Source: an uncultured Clostridia bacterium
Lineage (GTDB): Bacteria; Bacillota; Clostridia; Saccharofermentanales; Saccharofermentanaceae
DNA length: 19,556 bases
Direction: 5' to 3'
NCBI GenBank assembly: GCA_946405115.1
Contig: CAMJGB010000008.1
Coordinates: forward strand, 1-19,556
The notes beneath the pieces were generated by a model. It made no database searches. It saw only the letters and a program-made list of their open reading frames with translations, and was not told where the DNA came from. Made by a program: the position numbers and the translations under genes. Of the stretch, positions 1 to 7,783 are shown piece by piece (positions within the stretch are counted from its first letter, which is position 1; every line of letters begins with the position of its first letter).

Positions 1-27
1 GTAGTTGAGTGCGTGTACTGACAGTTG

Positions 28-36
28 TGTTAGAAT
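28..36 (+). promoter_or_regulatory. Extended -10 promoter for the ferredoxin
   Basis: TGT followed by TAGAAT (31-36) forms an extended -10 box; a poor -35 (TTGAGT, 5-10) lies 20 nt upstream. Transcription would start near 43, leaving a leader with a small hairpin (AAACCT 46-51 / AGGTTT 58-63) before the ribosome binding site. Inferred from consensus only. Confidence 0.45.
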
Positions 37-90
37 GGTTAATGTAAACCTTATTTGAGGTTTAATACACGCATTTAAAGGAGCATGACT

Positions 91-291
91 ATGGCAGATC
101 CTGAAGTAAAGACAGCAAAGATTGATGAAGATGCTTGCCTCGAGTGCGGTATGTGCGTAGCTAACTGCCCGATGGAAGCTATCGATAATCCTGACGACAC
201 ACATACAGCATATTGGGTAGACGCAGATAAGTGCACAGGCTGCGGCCTTTGTGAGGAGAACTGCCCCGCTGACGCCATCGACCTTTATTGA
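91..291 (+). CDS. 2[4Fe-4S] ferredoxin
   Basis: A small soluble electron carrier of 66 residues with two complete cluster-binding motifs. Cys16, Cys19, Cys22 and Cys26-Pro form the first CxxCxxCxxxCP, and Cys48, Cys51, Cys54 and Cys58-Pro form the second. This is the classical clostridial type, which shuttles low-potential electrons between enzymes such as pyruvate:ferredoxin oxidoreductase and hydrogenases. Cys26 and Cys58 are expected to complete the opposite clusters. Between the halves lies an acidic insert of about 12 residues. An ATG at 85 is in frame, but the Shine-Dalgarno AAAGGAG (77-83) ends one base before it and is ideally spaced for the ATG at 91, so I use 91. The partner enzyme cannot be read from the neighbours: the next gene, 23 nt downstream, is a transporter. 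Confidence 0.95.
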   Translation: MADPEVKTAKIDEDACLECGMCVANCPMEAIDNPDDTHTAYWVDADKCTGCGLCEENCPADAIDLY

Positions 292-314
292 TTAGGTTCA
301 TTCCCATTTTGTAA

Positions 315-1256
315 ATGAAAGCAATAAGTGACCTCATAGGTAAGTTTATGGCGGTCATTGTCCTGATCGTCGCCTCTTTAGCGCTTTTTGTCCCGAAGAC
401 TTGTCTTTGGATCGAGACAGGCTGGATCAATTACCTTCTCATGCTTGTCATGTTCGGCATGGGACTTACGCTTAACCCCTCTGACTTTGCCGTTGTATTT
501 AAGCGACCCAAGGACATAATCATAGGGTGCATAGCGCAGTTTACCATCATGCCTTTGCTTGCATTCGGATTAGGTAAGATCTTCGGACTTGATGCGGGGC
601 TTCTCGCGGGAGTCATACTCGTCGGCACATGCCCCGGCGGAACCTCAAGCAATGTCATCACTTACCTTAGTAAGGGTGACGTTGCGCTTTCTGTCGGCAT
701 GACGAGCGTTAATACATTACTCGCGCCTTTCCTTACGCCTGCGATCACATACCTTCTTCTTAAGACTACGGTTCACGTTAATGTCCTAAGCATGTTCCTG
801 TCGATAGTGCAGGTCGTGATTGTTCCCATCGCATTAGGATTTATCATCAACCACTTCTTCGGAAAGTACACGGCAAAAGCAGCTGACGTGCTGCCGCTTG
901 TATCGGTCATCGCCATCACGCTCATCGTCGCCGCTGTCGTCTCCCATAATGCGGAGAAGATACTTGAGACGGGCGTTGTGGTTTTCGCTGTGGTGATACT
1001 TCATAACGTGTTGGGATACGCTTTGGGCTTCCTTCTCGGCATGCTGCTTAAGCTTCCCACGTCGAAAAGAAAAGCGCTCTCGGTAGAGATCGGCATGCAA
1101 AACTCCGGACTTGCGACATCCCTTGCAGGAACGGCTTTTCCAGCTCTTTCCATGGCGACGGTTCCCGGTGCCATTTTCTCTGTATGGCATAACATCTCGG
1201 GAGCGATACTTGCGAATATCTTAAGAAGACTCAAGGATGACGATGCGTTGAAATAA
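315..1256 (+). CDS. Bile acid:sodium symporter (BASS) family transporter
   Basis: A 313-residue polytopic membrane protein, the usual length for bacterial BASS proteins, with about nine or ten hydrophobic segments. Family hallmarks are visible: the N-terminal hydrophobic run near residues 12-27, the segment GTCPGGTSSNVITYLSKGD about one third in, and EIGMQNSGLA in the last third; these correspond to the crossover helices that bind sodium and substrate. Bacterial members move organic anions such as pantoate or other small acids as well as bile acids, so the substrate is unknown. No convincing Shine-Dalgarno precedes 315; an alternative ATG at 348 would remove the first 11 residues, but those fit the family N terminus. 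It lies 23 nt after the ferredoxin and ends before a terminator, so the two may share a transcript. Confidence 0.88.
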   Translation: MKAISDLIGKFMAVIVLIVASLALFVPKTCLWIETGWINYLLMLVMFGMGLTLNPSDFAVVFKRPKDIIIGCIAQFTIMPLLAFGLGKIFGLDAGLLAGVILVGTCPGGTSSNVITYLSKGDVALSVGMTSVNTLLAPFLTPAITYLLLKTTVHVNVLSMFLSIVQVVIVPIALGFIINHFFGKYTAKAADVLPLVSVIAITLIVAAVVSHNAEKILETGVVVFAVVILHNVLGYALGFLLGMLLKLPTSKRKALSVEIGMQNSGLATSLAGTAFPALSMATVPGAIFSVWHNISGAILANILRRLKDDDALK

Positions 1257-1277
1257 GACCTTAGATGAAGTAGAATG

Positions 1278-1330
1278 AAAAAAGAGCAGACAATGACGTC
1301 TTTATTGATGTGGTTGGCTGCTCATTTTTT
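1278..1330 (+). terminator. Rho-independent terminator after the BASS gene
   Basis: GAGCAG (1284-1289) pairs with CTGCTC (1318-1323); pairing continues into the loop (CAA/TTG with one mismatch) and outward through an A-run (1278-1283) facing the T-run at 1325-1330. The long loop lowers confidence slightly. Because it spans 1310, it argues against an upstream start for the next gene. Confidence 0.7.
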
Positions 1331-1348
1331 ATGCATAGGGGAATCAAT

Positions 1349-2332
1349 ATGATATCGCTGAATGACTACTTATACGACGGAGATACGGTTGTTAAGATCC
1401 TGCACAGATATTCACAGGACCTTAAGGAATCCGCGATCGAGAGCGGCAACGGCCTCGACCTTGCGCACAGCAACTGCCTTCTCATGATGATCGAACTTCT
1501 CGAGCATAATGACTTCCTTACGGGTCAGTCACAGCAGATAAGAGAGTTCTATAAGTTCATGGCGGATAAGTATCCTTTCTTGGCTTTCACGTTTAAGGGA
1601 AGGATCAAGTCTCTTATCAGGCTTGAGGAGAAGATCAACGGCAACATCGTCGAGTTCATTCACGATTACTATTGTAAGAACGGAGAGTTCCCTTCGGATA
1701 CTGAGATCAAGAATCAGATAAGCAGGATCAAAGACTTGATCGCATACCGTATCGTAATCTCTTTGCCTGTCTGCCATCTTAAGCCCGGAGACGACCGCGA
1801 GGCTCAGGAACTTGATTATCTTTATGAGATCGCGAATGCGCTTCCTGACTTCCTTGAGGCAAGGGGATTCGAGCCGGAACTTTCCGGTAAGTCTGATCTC
1901 AGCACAAAGATAGATGAGCACGTTAAGCGCTATTACAGAGACTACATCGAGAAGCCGAACATCTTCGGATATAAGTCACTTCATATATCATTCTTCGACA
2001 ACGCTTCCAGAAGCAACATCGAGGTGCAGTTAAGGACCAAGACCATGGATGACGTAGCGGAGATCGGCCCCGCGAATCACTTAGGTTATGAAGAAAGACA
2101 GGAGAAGGAGCGCGCCAGAAGACAGGAGATTCCGGTTGGTGCGAACCAGTACTTCGATGATGCTTATGAGCGCGGAATGATGCTTCAGCAGTTGGATTTA
2201 AGTAAGATTGACGTCAACATGTTCGGTGCGATCAATAACAGCCTTGTAAACGACGGCTGCGGCCTTTACAGAGGACGATTGATCTTGCCTTACGAGCATC
2301 TTTCAAGATTCCAGAATGACCTAATAGGATAA
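1349..2332 (+). CDS. RelA/SpoT synthetase-domain protein (putative alarmone synthetase)
   Basis: A 327-residue soluble protein containing the RelA/SpoT nucleotidyltransferase fold, which transfers pyrophosphate from ATP to GDP or GTP to make (p)ppGpp. The motifs appear in order: KGRIKSLIRLEEKI (83-96), KDLIAYRIV (128-136), YRDYIEKPNIFGYKSLH (196-212) and EVQLRTKTMDDVAE (225-238) followed by an A-x-H-x-x-Y motif (242-247). The Glu in EVQLRT and the GYKSLH loop are the expected catalytic and G-loop parts. There is no HD hydrolase domain and no TGS or ACT domain, but it is larger than typical small alarmone synthetases (about 210-260 residues) because of an N-terminal helical region (1-80) and a C-terminal tail. 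The start at 1349 follows AGGGGA (1337-1342) with a 6-nt spacer. Activity is inferred from motifs; some such proteins act as toxins or on other acceptors. Confidence 0.85.
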   Translation: MISLNDYLYDGDTVVKILHRYSQDLKESAIESGNGLDLAHSNCLLMMIELLEHNDFLTGQSQQIREFYKFMADKYPFLAFTFKGRIKSLIRLEEKINGNIVEFIHDYYCKNGEFPSDTEIKNQISRIKDLIAYRIVISLPVCHLKPGDDREAQELDYLYEIANALPDFLEARGFEPELSGKSDLSTKIDEHVKRYYRDYIEKPNIFGYKSLHISFFDNASRSNIEVQLRTKTMDDVAEIGPANHLGYEERQEKERARRQEIPVGANQYFDDAYERGMMLQQLDLSKIDVNMFGAINNSLVNDGCGLYRGRLILPYEHLSRFQNDLIG

Positions 2333-2357
2333 GCTTTTATCTGAATTCCCCCCGTTG

Positions 2358-2366
2358 TGTTAAACT
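2358..2366 (+). promoter_or_regulatory. Candidate extended -10 promoter for the reductase-acetyltransferase pair
   Basis: TGT plus TAAACT resembles the extended -10 boxes elsewhere in the window. It lies about 45 nt before the start at 2413, and the leader contains a small hairpin (GCTGA 2374-2378 / TCAGC 2382-2386). No good -35 is seen. Confidence 0.35.
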
Positions 2367-2412
2367 CGAAGGAGCTGATTTTCAGCCTAAGATATCGACG
2401 AGGGGTAATACT

Positions 2413-3198
2413 ATGAATGTTGGAATAATAGGTTACGGCAGCATGGGTAAGATGCTGGCAGATAAGTTCGCCCTTATAGGTGAAAGTGTTTACGTTTCAA
2501 CAAGATCAGAAGAGAAGCTTAAGACGGCTCCTGCTGCGCTTCATGTTTGCAGCAGTAACAAAGAAGCCGCACAAGCATCTGACATAGTATTCGTATGCGT
2601 GCGCCCCGTTGATATGGAGGACGTTATAAGAGACATCGACGGTGTCATGAAGGAGGATTCTTTGCTTGTATCGCTCAACGGAAGCATATCGTTCGAGCGC
2701 ATCGGCGAATGGACGCATCGCAAGGCATCGAAGGTAATCCCCAGCGTAACTGCAGAGATCGACAGATCCCAGACGCTCGTTACTCATAACAAGTCTGTAA
2801 CTGATGAAGACAAGGAGTCTTTGAAGAAGCTTCTTACTCATATAGGTAACGTGATCGAACTTCCTGAGAACGAGATGGGAATGGGGTCCGAGCTTGTAAG
2901 CTGCATGCCCGGATTCATCGCATCGATGTTTGATGTCGTGTGTGAATCTGCGAAGAAGCATACGAGTATTCCTGATGAGCAGATCGTTAAGATGGTGCTT
3001 AACACAATGAGTGCAACGGGAGATCTTATGTTAAGAAATGATCTGTCTTTCGAGGATGTGGTTACAAGAGTTGCAACCAAGGGCGGTATCACGGAAGAAG
3101 GAACGAAGGTTATCTACGAGCATTTCCCTTCCACCGCAGATGAGTTATTTGAGAAGACATTAGAGAAGAGGCGTAAGACAGCACAATGGAAGAAATAA
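2413..3198 (+). CDS. Pyrroline-5-carboxylate reductase family protein (ProC-like)
   Basis: A 261-residue protein of the ProC family, which reduces 1-pyrroline-5-carboxylate to proline with NAD(P)H in the last step of proline synthesis. The N terminus has the Rossmann motif GxGxxG (GYGSMG, residues 7-12) with Arg31 after the second strand, which suits NADP. VRPVDMEDV (63-71) matches the conserved K/R-P segment of the family. The C-terminal helical dimerisation region carries ATKGGITEEG (221-230), the equivalent of the SPGGTT signature, although its first residues differ from the consensus. The start at 2413 follows AGGGG with a 7-nt spacer. The gene overlaps the next by 13 nt. ProC-like paralogues such as ComER have other or unknown roles, so the proline assignment is likely but not certain. 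Confidence 0.78.
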   Translation: MNVGIIGYGSMGKMLADKFALIGESVYVSTRSEEKLKTAPAALHVCSSNKEAAQASDIVFVCVRPVDMEDVIRDIDGVMKEDSLLVSLNGSISFERIGEWTHRKASKVIPSVTAEIDRSQTLVTHNKSVTDEDKESLKKLLTHIGNVIELPENEMGMGSELVSCMPGFIASMFDVVCESAKKHTSIPDEQIVKMVLNTMSATGDLMLRNDLSFEDVVTRVATKGGITEEGTKVIYEHFPSTADELFEKTLEKRRKTAQWKK

Positions 3199-3632
3199 AA
3201 GTATTAGACGGTTCATATATTGAGAAGATGGCAGAATTGTATAAAGCAGCATTCGCGGGCGATCCGTGGAACGATGACTGGAGTGACAGAGAGCAGCTTC
3301 TTGAGTATATAAAGGAGATATCGGGATCATGCAATGCACTTAATTACGGCTACTTCATAGACGGTGAACTGGTCGCCATATCAGCCGGTATGACAAGACA
3401 CTGGTGGGAAGGAACCAACTACAACATCGAGGAGCTCTGTGTATCTCCGAAGCTTCAGGGCAAAGGTATAGGCTCAAAGTTCATGAAGCTTATCGAAGAC
3501 GAGATCCGTGCGAAAGGATATCACGGCATATTCCTTCAGACTGATCTTGATAAGCCGTCGTATAAGTTCTATAAGAAGAACGGATTCGGCGACTTGGACA
3601 AGCACGTAAGTCTTTATAAGTCGGTGCTCTAA
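3186..3632 (+). CDS. GNAT family N-acetyltransferase
   Basis: A 148-residue protein with the GCN5-related acetyltransferase fold, which moves the acetyl group of acetyl-CoA to an amine. Motif A is clear: LCVSPKLQGKGIGSKFM (84-100), with QGKGIG (91-96) forming the pyrophosphate-binding loop. The C-terminal YKFYKKNGF (126-134) is the usual GNAT motif B region. The overall layout resembles the aminoglycoside 6'-N-acetyltransferase-like branch, but the substrate cannot be deduced, so resistance should not be assumed. The ATG at 3186 overlaps the end of the ProC-like gene by 13 nt, which suggests coupled translation. Its stop codon directly abuts the stop of the convergent epimerase gene, leaving no room for a terminator. 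Confidence 0.85.
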   Translation: MEEIKVLDGSYIEKMAELYKAAFAGDPWNDDWSDREQLLEYIKEISGSCNALNYGYFIDGELVAISAGMTRHWWEGTNYNIEELCVSPKLQGKGIGSKFMKLIEDEIRAKGYHGIFLQTDLDKPSYKFYKKNGFGDLDKHVSLYKSVL

Positions 3633-4544
3633 TTAGATAAGATCTTTGAAATTATTATCGATGAAGTCGAAGAAAGGTTTTTTCCTTACTTCGGCTTCAT
3701 TGTCTTTGTACCATTCGGCACACTGAGCCAAGCCCTCGTTAAGATCGATCGTATCAGGCAGGATTGAAAGCATCTTCGTTATATCGAGTGCGTATTCATA
3801 GTTATAGAAACTAAAGTACTGTCTTTGTTCAATGTCGCCCGGGATATTCACGAACATTGGGGTCTTGCCTAAGCTTGCATAGCACTTTGTGACCCAGTCC
3901 CTGATAGTTATCGAATCAGAATTGCCGACATTAAGAATGTGTTCGTCAGGATTATTATTAATAATAATCTCCATTAGTTTACATAGGTCTTCAACATGGA
4001 AGAACTGAAGCTTCATGCTGCCGTCGCCGGGAAGACAGAACTTTCGGTCATTCATCGCACAGTCGAAGACAAAAGCTTCACGGTAAACGTTGTTCATGGG
4101 ACCGTAAAGGTAGGGAGGTCTTAAAATGTAAGCGTTCGGCACTTTATCAAGAAGAGTCTTCTCTGCTTCAATCTTATCCGTTCCATATTTGCCCCAGAAT
4201 TTGTTTACTGATAGCTTGTAAGACTCTTCGAAAGGCTGGGGCTCGGTCTCCGGATATACCGCACTAGAACTTATGAATATATATGTGTCGAATTGACCTA
4301 AGCCGCCGAGAAGATCGTTAATATCATTTCCATTGTAGGAAGTGATGTCGAGTACTGCATCGAAGGTATGTGACTTAAGAAGAGAACCAAGTTCGTGCCT
4401 GTCGCCTTTAAGAAGGGTGACGCCTTCAACCTGAGGCTTGCTGCCTCGGTTAAGGACGTATGTGTCGTAACCTTTATTCGCGAAGTACTGTGCTGTGTAC
4501 TTGCTTACAAACGTTGTTCCGCCGGTGACAAGGATCTTCTTCAT
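3633..4544 (-). CDS. NAD-dependent epimerase/dehydratase family protein
   Basis: A 303-residue protein of the extended short-chain dehydrogenase family, which typically modifies nucleotide sugars. The N terminus MKKILVTGGTTFVSKY holds the dinucleotide loop in the variant form TGGTTFVS rather than the canonical GxxGxxG, so the third glycine is a serine. A Ser-rich strand FISSSAVY and the YxxxK dyad (YGTDK, residues 120-124) give the catalytic Ser-Tyr-Lys set, and LRPPYLYGP is the conserved segment after it. The start at 4544 is chosen because GGAGG lies 6 nt upstream; an ATG at 4559 in the same frame precedes that site. The gene is monocistronic and convergent with the acetyltransferase. The substrate is unknown; the variant cofactor loop suggests an atypical subgroup related to mRNA-binding/isoflavone-reductase-like members. 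Confidence 0.82.
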   Translation of the reverse strand: MKKILVTGGTTFVSKYTAQYFANKGYDTYVLNRGSKPQVEGVTLLKGDRHELGSLLKSHTFDAVLDITSYNGNDINDLLGGLGQFDTYIFISSSAVYPETEPQPFEESYKLSVNKFWGKYGTDKIEAEKTLLDKVPNAYILRPPYLYGPMNNVYREAFVFDCAMNDRKFCLPGDGSMKLQFFHVEDLCKLMEIIINNNPDEHILNVGNSDSITIRDWVTKCYASLGKTPMFVNIPGDIEQRQYFSFYNYEYALDITKMLSILPDTIDLNEGLAQCAEWYKDNEAEVRKKPFFDFIDNNFKDLI

Positions 4545-4579
4545 AGGATTCCTCCGCATGCGTTTTATTAACCTTTTAA

Positions 4580-4585
4580 ATTCTA
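4580..4585 (-). promoter_or_regulatory. Candidate -10 box of the epimerase gene
   Basis: On the minus strand TAGAAT lies about 35 nt before the start at 4544. No convincing -35 hexamer is visible 16-18 nt upstream. Confidence 0.3.
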
Positions 4586-4727
4586 CAATAAACCGTGCCG
4601 ATACGAATTAAGAATTAATTAAAGATTTCCACTGAAAATATCTGTATATTTATGTCGAGTATAAGGGATTTTGAACACATTCTATGCGGACTGTTGCTTA
4701 AGCGACAAATGCCGTAAACATTGGTCG

Positions 4728-4755
4728 TTGTTTGCAGTATTTGCATGAATAGAAT
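4728..4755 (+). promoter_or_regulatory. Sigma-A-type promoter of the YccF-domain gene
   Basis: TTGTTT (4728-4733) and TAGAAT (4750-4755) are separated by 16 nt, and the start codon is at 4799. The rest of the intergenic stretch from 4545 to 4727 is AT-rich; I see no further gene in it. Confidence 0.5.
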
Positions 4756-4798
4756 AGGGATAGATACTCAATCAAAACATAAGAAGGAGAACAAAAAT

Positions 4799-5173
4799 AT
4801 GAGAATCTTAATGAACATTTTATGGTTTGTATGCGGCGGTTTTATTTGCTTCTTTGAGCACCTTATCATCGGCATACTCTTGTGCGCTACTATCGTTGGT
4901 ATTCCTTTCGGAATTCAGTGCTTCAAGATGGCTGACCTTTGTGCAATGCCTTTTGGTAAGAAGCTTGAGTCAAACGGCGGAGTAGGATCCTTGCTCGCTA
5001 ACATCCTCTGGATCGTATTGGTTGGCTGGGAGACAGCTCTTACAGAGTGCATCCTCGGTTTGGTGCTCTGCGCTACTATCGTAGGAATCCCGTTCGGTAT
5101 TCAGTTCTTTAAGCTTGCTGGCTTGTCACTCATGCCTTTCGGTACAAGTGTTAAGGTAGCTCACGTATTCTGA
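4799..5173 (+). CDS. YccF-domain inner membrane protein (duplicated domain)
   Basis: A 124-residue membrane protein built from two copies of the YccF domain. The first copy has NILWFVCGGF (6-15) and CATIVGIPFGIQCFKMADL (29-47) ending in MPFG (50-53). The second has NILWIVLVGW (68-77) and CATIVGIPFGIQFFKLAGL (91-109) ending in MPFG (112-115). Each copy has two hydrophobic helices. The family is widespread and its function is not established. The duplication is visible in DNA as well: the stretches near 4885-4918 and 5070-5103 are very similar. The start at 4799 follows AAGGAGA (4784-4790) with an 8-nt spacer; an in-frame upstream TTG at 4721 lies before the promoter and is rejected. The gene stands alone between a promoter and a strong terminator. 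Confidence 0.88.
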   Translation: MRILMNILWFVCGGFICFFEHLIIGILLCATIVGIPFGIQCFKMADLCAMPFGKKLESNGGVGSLLANILWIVLVGWETALTECILGLVLCATIVGIPFGIQFFKLAGLSLMPFGTSVKVAHVF

Positions 5174-5199
5174 TACTAAATTAAATAATCTAACAGGTG

Positions 5200-5229
5200 A
5201 AGGCTCCTCTCGGGGAGCCTTCTTTATTT
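5200..5229 (+). terminator. Rho-independent terminator after the YccF gene
   Basis: AAGGCTCC (5200-5207) and GGAGCCTT (5214-5221) form a perfect 8-bp stem with a 6-nt loop, followed by CTTTATTT. Confidence 0.85.
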
Positions 5230-5244
5230 GCATGGTGCTTCACA

Positions 5245-5253
5245 TGCTATAAT
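5245..5253 (+). promoter_or_regulatory. Extended -10 promoter of the zinc-ribbon gene
   Basis: TGC followed by the perfect TATAAT (5248-5253). A TTGCAT (5228-5233) lies only 14 nt upstream, too close for a normal -35, so the TG extension probably matters. Transcription would start near 5260. Confidence 0.65.
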
Positions 5254-5273
5254 TTAGCTGTAGTAATAATCCT

Positions 5274-5293
5274 AGGGGAGTAGGGGTATGTGA
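5274..5293 (+). other. Strong ribosome binding site with ATG immediately followed by TGA
   Basis: AGGGGAG (5274-5280) sits 7 nt before ATG (5288-5290), an ideal arrangement. The next codon, TGA (5291-5293), is a stop in the same frame as the zinc-ribbon protein that follows. The frame then continues open without another stop to 6574. See the matching finding. Confidence 0.8.
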
Positions 5294-5353
5294 TCTAACT
5301 TTGGACTGACAAAGGAAGTAAGTGCTTCTGTAAAGAATAAGCTTAACCGCTTC

Positions 5354-6574
5354 TTGGCTTCGCTCGGACCTGCTGTCAGTAAGGGTGAAGACATTACTTT
5401 TGCCGATAATGATCTTACGTATATTCTTAAGCTCCAGAATAAGAGATTTAAGGATAAGGGTCTTGATGTTGAATACGAGTATTATTCTCGTGAGGATGAT
5501 GTGGATCATGTCGGTGTGGCGAGTGATTGGAGAGATTCGCATTACAGCAGTGTAGTGTGCACCAAGCAGTGCGGAATAAGAAGGACGTTCAGTAAGGACG
5601 GTCAGAAGCTCTACAAAGATAACAGAAAGAGCTTTACCTACGCGACGGTCACTGATGTTGTGACAGACAGTCATCCTGATAACGACAGTTATTGCTGCCC
5701 GAACTGCGGTGCCGTATCAACTATTGCTCAGCTTCAGTCCGGCTGTTCTTTCTGCGGTACCAAATACAAGATAGACGATTTGTTCCCGAAGGTAACGAGC
5801 TATTATTCTCTCGACGATGTAGGCATTAACAGCAAAGAGGGTAAGAGAGGGATGATGTTCTCCATGATAGGAGCGATGGTATTTACGCTCCTGCTTACAA
5901 TCATCATTCAATGCTTTAAGTCAGGTAAATCCGACGGTTCCGATATAGTAGAGACTGTACTCTCGTTAATTTTGCTGCTTCCTATCTCGGCATTAGGCGG
6001 ATATTTCTTTTATTCGATTTTTCTTCTTGTCAGATTGATAGTAGTTGGCTCAAGACAGTCGTCAGGCAAGTGGGGAACCATAGGTTCCAGACAGAAGTTC
6101 GAGGCAAGGATGAGAAAGATCTATCCCGAGTTCTCTTTCGAGTACTTTACCAGCAAAGCAACCTCGCTCATTAAAACAGCCGTCTTTACTGATAACGAAC
6201 AGGATCTTTTATTCTACAAAGGTGCTCCGTTAAGCCCTGAACTTAAGGATATCATCGATCTTAATTACGGCGGTGCATTAGGAGTTAATTCCGTTGAAGA
6301 GATTAACGGAATGACGTATGTAAGAACCAATGCATTCTTTGATGTGCTTTATTACCGTGATGATAAGATCTTCTTAAGAAGACAGGTGTTTAACGCTTCG
6401 TTTGCAAGAAGAACAGATATCCCGATCGATTACAACTTCTCAATGACTAAGATTCAGTGCCCATCCTGCGGTTCAAGCTTTGATGCGATCAGGAATAAGA
6501 ACTGCCCATTCTGCGGTCACACATATGAGATTGAATCCAACGATTGGACTCTTACTGAATTCACATTGAAGTAA
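5354..6574 (+). CDS. Zinc-ribbon, two-helix membrane protein with Tim44-like domain
   Basis: From the first usable in-frame start, a TTG at 5354, the product is 406 residues, but the frame is open from 5294 and those extra 20 codons (ending LNRFLASLG) look coding. Features by residue from the TTG: a zinc ribbon with Cys115, Cys118, Cys131 and Cys134; hydrophobic helices at about 167-187 and 201-232; a soluble region from about 250 whose opening RKIYPEFSFEYFTSKATSL resembles Tim44-like domains; and a second zinc ribbon with Cys369, Cys372, Cys384 and Cys387. Firmicute proteins of this build are membrane-associated and of unknown role. No Shine-Dalgarno precedes the TTG, whereas a strong one precedes the ATG at 5288 that runs into TGA. 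The gene may be translated by an unusual route, be a point-mutated pseudogene or hold a sequence error. Confidence 0.7.
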   Translation: MASLGPAVSKGEDITFADNDLTYILKLQNKRFKDKGLDVEYEYYSREDDVDHVGVASDWRDSHYSSVVCTKQCGIRRTFSKDGQKLYKDNRKSFTYATVTDVVTDSHPDNDSYCCPNCGAVSTIAQLQSGCSFCGTKYKIDDLFPKVTSYYSLDDVGINSKEGKRGMMFSMIGAMVFTLLLTIIIQCFKSGKSDGSDIVETVLSLILLLPISALGGYFFYSIFLLVRLIVVGSRQSSGKWGTIGSRQKFEARMRKIYPEFSFEYFTSKATSLIKTAVFTDNEQDLLFYKGAPLSPELKDIIDLNYGGALGVNSVEEINGMTYVRTNAFFDVLYYRDDKIFLRRQVFNASFARRTDIPIDYNFSMTKIQCPSCGSSFDAIRNKNCPFCGHTYEIESNDWTLTEFTLK

Positions 6575-6688
6575 TATACGCAACCAAAGTTAACAGAAAT
6601 GACCTTTTTATGTCCGCTTTAGTTGGTTGACTGTGATTTGACGCACCCTTACAATGATGTTAATAATAATTGCAAAGGTGGGATATGT

Positions 6689-7783
6689 ATGAGAAAGCAC
6701 TACTTGGACAACATCAGATGGATGGTGCAGGTGCTCGTAGTCCTGTACCATGTCTGCTTCATGTACAGCAACATTACGATGACTTCGGTCGTCGGCCCTA
6801 TTACGAAGACGCCGTTCATTCCGGCCGAAGTATTCGAGTATGCAGTCTATCCTTGGTTTATGACTGTCCTGTTTATCGTCGCGGGTATCTCATCGAGACT
6901 TTATCTGAATACGCATTCCAATAAAGAATTCATCAGAAGCAGAACGGCGAAGCTCCTTGTGCCTTCCACGATCGGCATTCTGGTATTCGGATATGTTCAG
7001 GGCTGGCTCAATACGAGCCTGACAGAGGGCGCAATGGATTCTATGGCGCAGGCCCCTGCCGTAATCCGCTTCCTCATTATGTGCGTTTCGGGAACCAGTG
7101 TTCTGTGGTTCCTGCAGGTTCTGTGGGTTCTGTCGCTTCTTCTTGTTCCGGTAAGAAAAATCGACAAAGACCGTCTGTGGAATGTGTGCGGTAAGACACC
7201 TTTGGTTGTTCTCATTCTGCTTGCGATCCCTATGTTCGGCGCAGGTCTGATTCTGAATACGCCGGTCATCGCAGTCTACAGATTCGGCCTGTACGGCTTC
7301 GCATTCTTCCTCGGATATTTCGTATTCTCTCATGATGAGATCATCGATAAGATCAAGAAGTTCTTCCCGGTATTTGCAGTGCTCGCATTGGCTTCGGGCA
7401 TCGCATTCACCGTTACCAACTTCGGTGAGAACTACGCCGATGCACCTGTGAACAGAACGGTTTTCTACAGCTTTTGCGCTTACTGGATGAGTGTCACGGT
7501 ACTGGCTCTCGGTGCGAAGTTCCTCGACTTCCGTAACAGCTTCACGGCGTGGATGAGCAAGAAGGCTTGGGGAATCTACATCTTCCACTACATCGGAATA
7601 TCGGCATTCGGTTTGTTTGTAGCCAAGGCAGGAATACTTCCCGCATGGTGCGTTTATATACTGACGGCAGTATCGGGCTTCGCGGCAGGTATAATACTTG
7701 AAGCGATCATCTCGAGGATACCGTTTATGAGATGGGCGGTACTTGGAATCAGCAAAAGGAAGGTAAAGAAAGATGTTCAGTGA
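6689..7783 (+). CDS. Acyltransferase 3 family membrane protein
   Basis: A 364-residue polytopic protein of the acyltransferase 3 family (OafA/YrhL type), whose members acetylate or succinylate cell-surface sugars and other acceptors in the membrane. The N terminus YLDNIRWMVQVLVVLYHV (residues 5-22) matches the family opening, with the conserved Arg11 and the candidate catalytic His21. About ten hydrophobic segments follow, with polar segments between them. The start at 6689 is supported by AAAGGTGG (6674-6681) 7 nt upstream; an in-frame ATG or TTG further up lacks a ribosome binding site. Its last 11 nt overlap the XRE-AbrB regulator, so the two are cotranscribed and probably linked in function. 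The acceptor is unknown. The 114 nt before it hold only a weak imperfect inverted repeat. Confidence 0.85.
   Translation: MRKHYLDNIRWMVQVLVVLYHVCFMYSNITMTSVVGPITKTPFIPAEVFEYAVYPWFMTVLFIVAGISSRLYLNTHSNKEFIRSRTAKLLVPSTIGILVFGYVQGWLNTSLTEGAMDSMAQAPAVIRFLIMCVSGTSVLWFLQVLWVLSLLLVPVRKIDKDRLWNVCGKTPLVVLILLAIPMFGAGLILNTPVIAVYRFGLYGFAFFLGYFVFSHDEIIDKIKKFFPVFAVLALASGIAFTVTNFGENYADAPVNRTVFYSFCAYWMSVTVLALGAKFLDFRNSFTAWMSKKAWGIYIFHYIGISAFGLFVAKAGILPAWCVYILTAVSGFAAGIILEAIISRIPFMRWAVLGISKRKVKKDVQ

Noticed and set aside
1310..1348. In-frame upstream starts for the RelA/SpoT-domain protein (1310, 1331)
   Set aside because: The first lies inside the terminator hairpin and neither has a ribosome binding site, whereas 1349 follows AGGGGA with ideal spacing.
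6575..6688. Imperfect inverted repeat AACCAAAG / CTTTAGTT between the zinc-ribbon and acyltransferase genes
   Set aside because: One mismatch, a long loop and no T-run at the right place, so it is not a convincing terminator.
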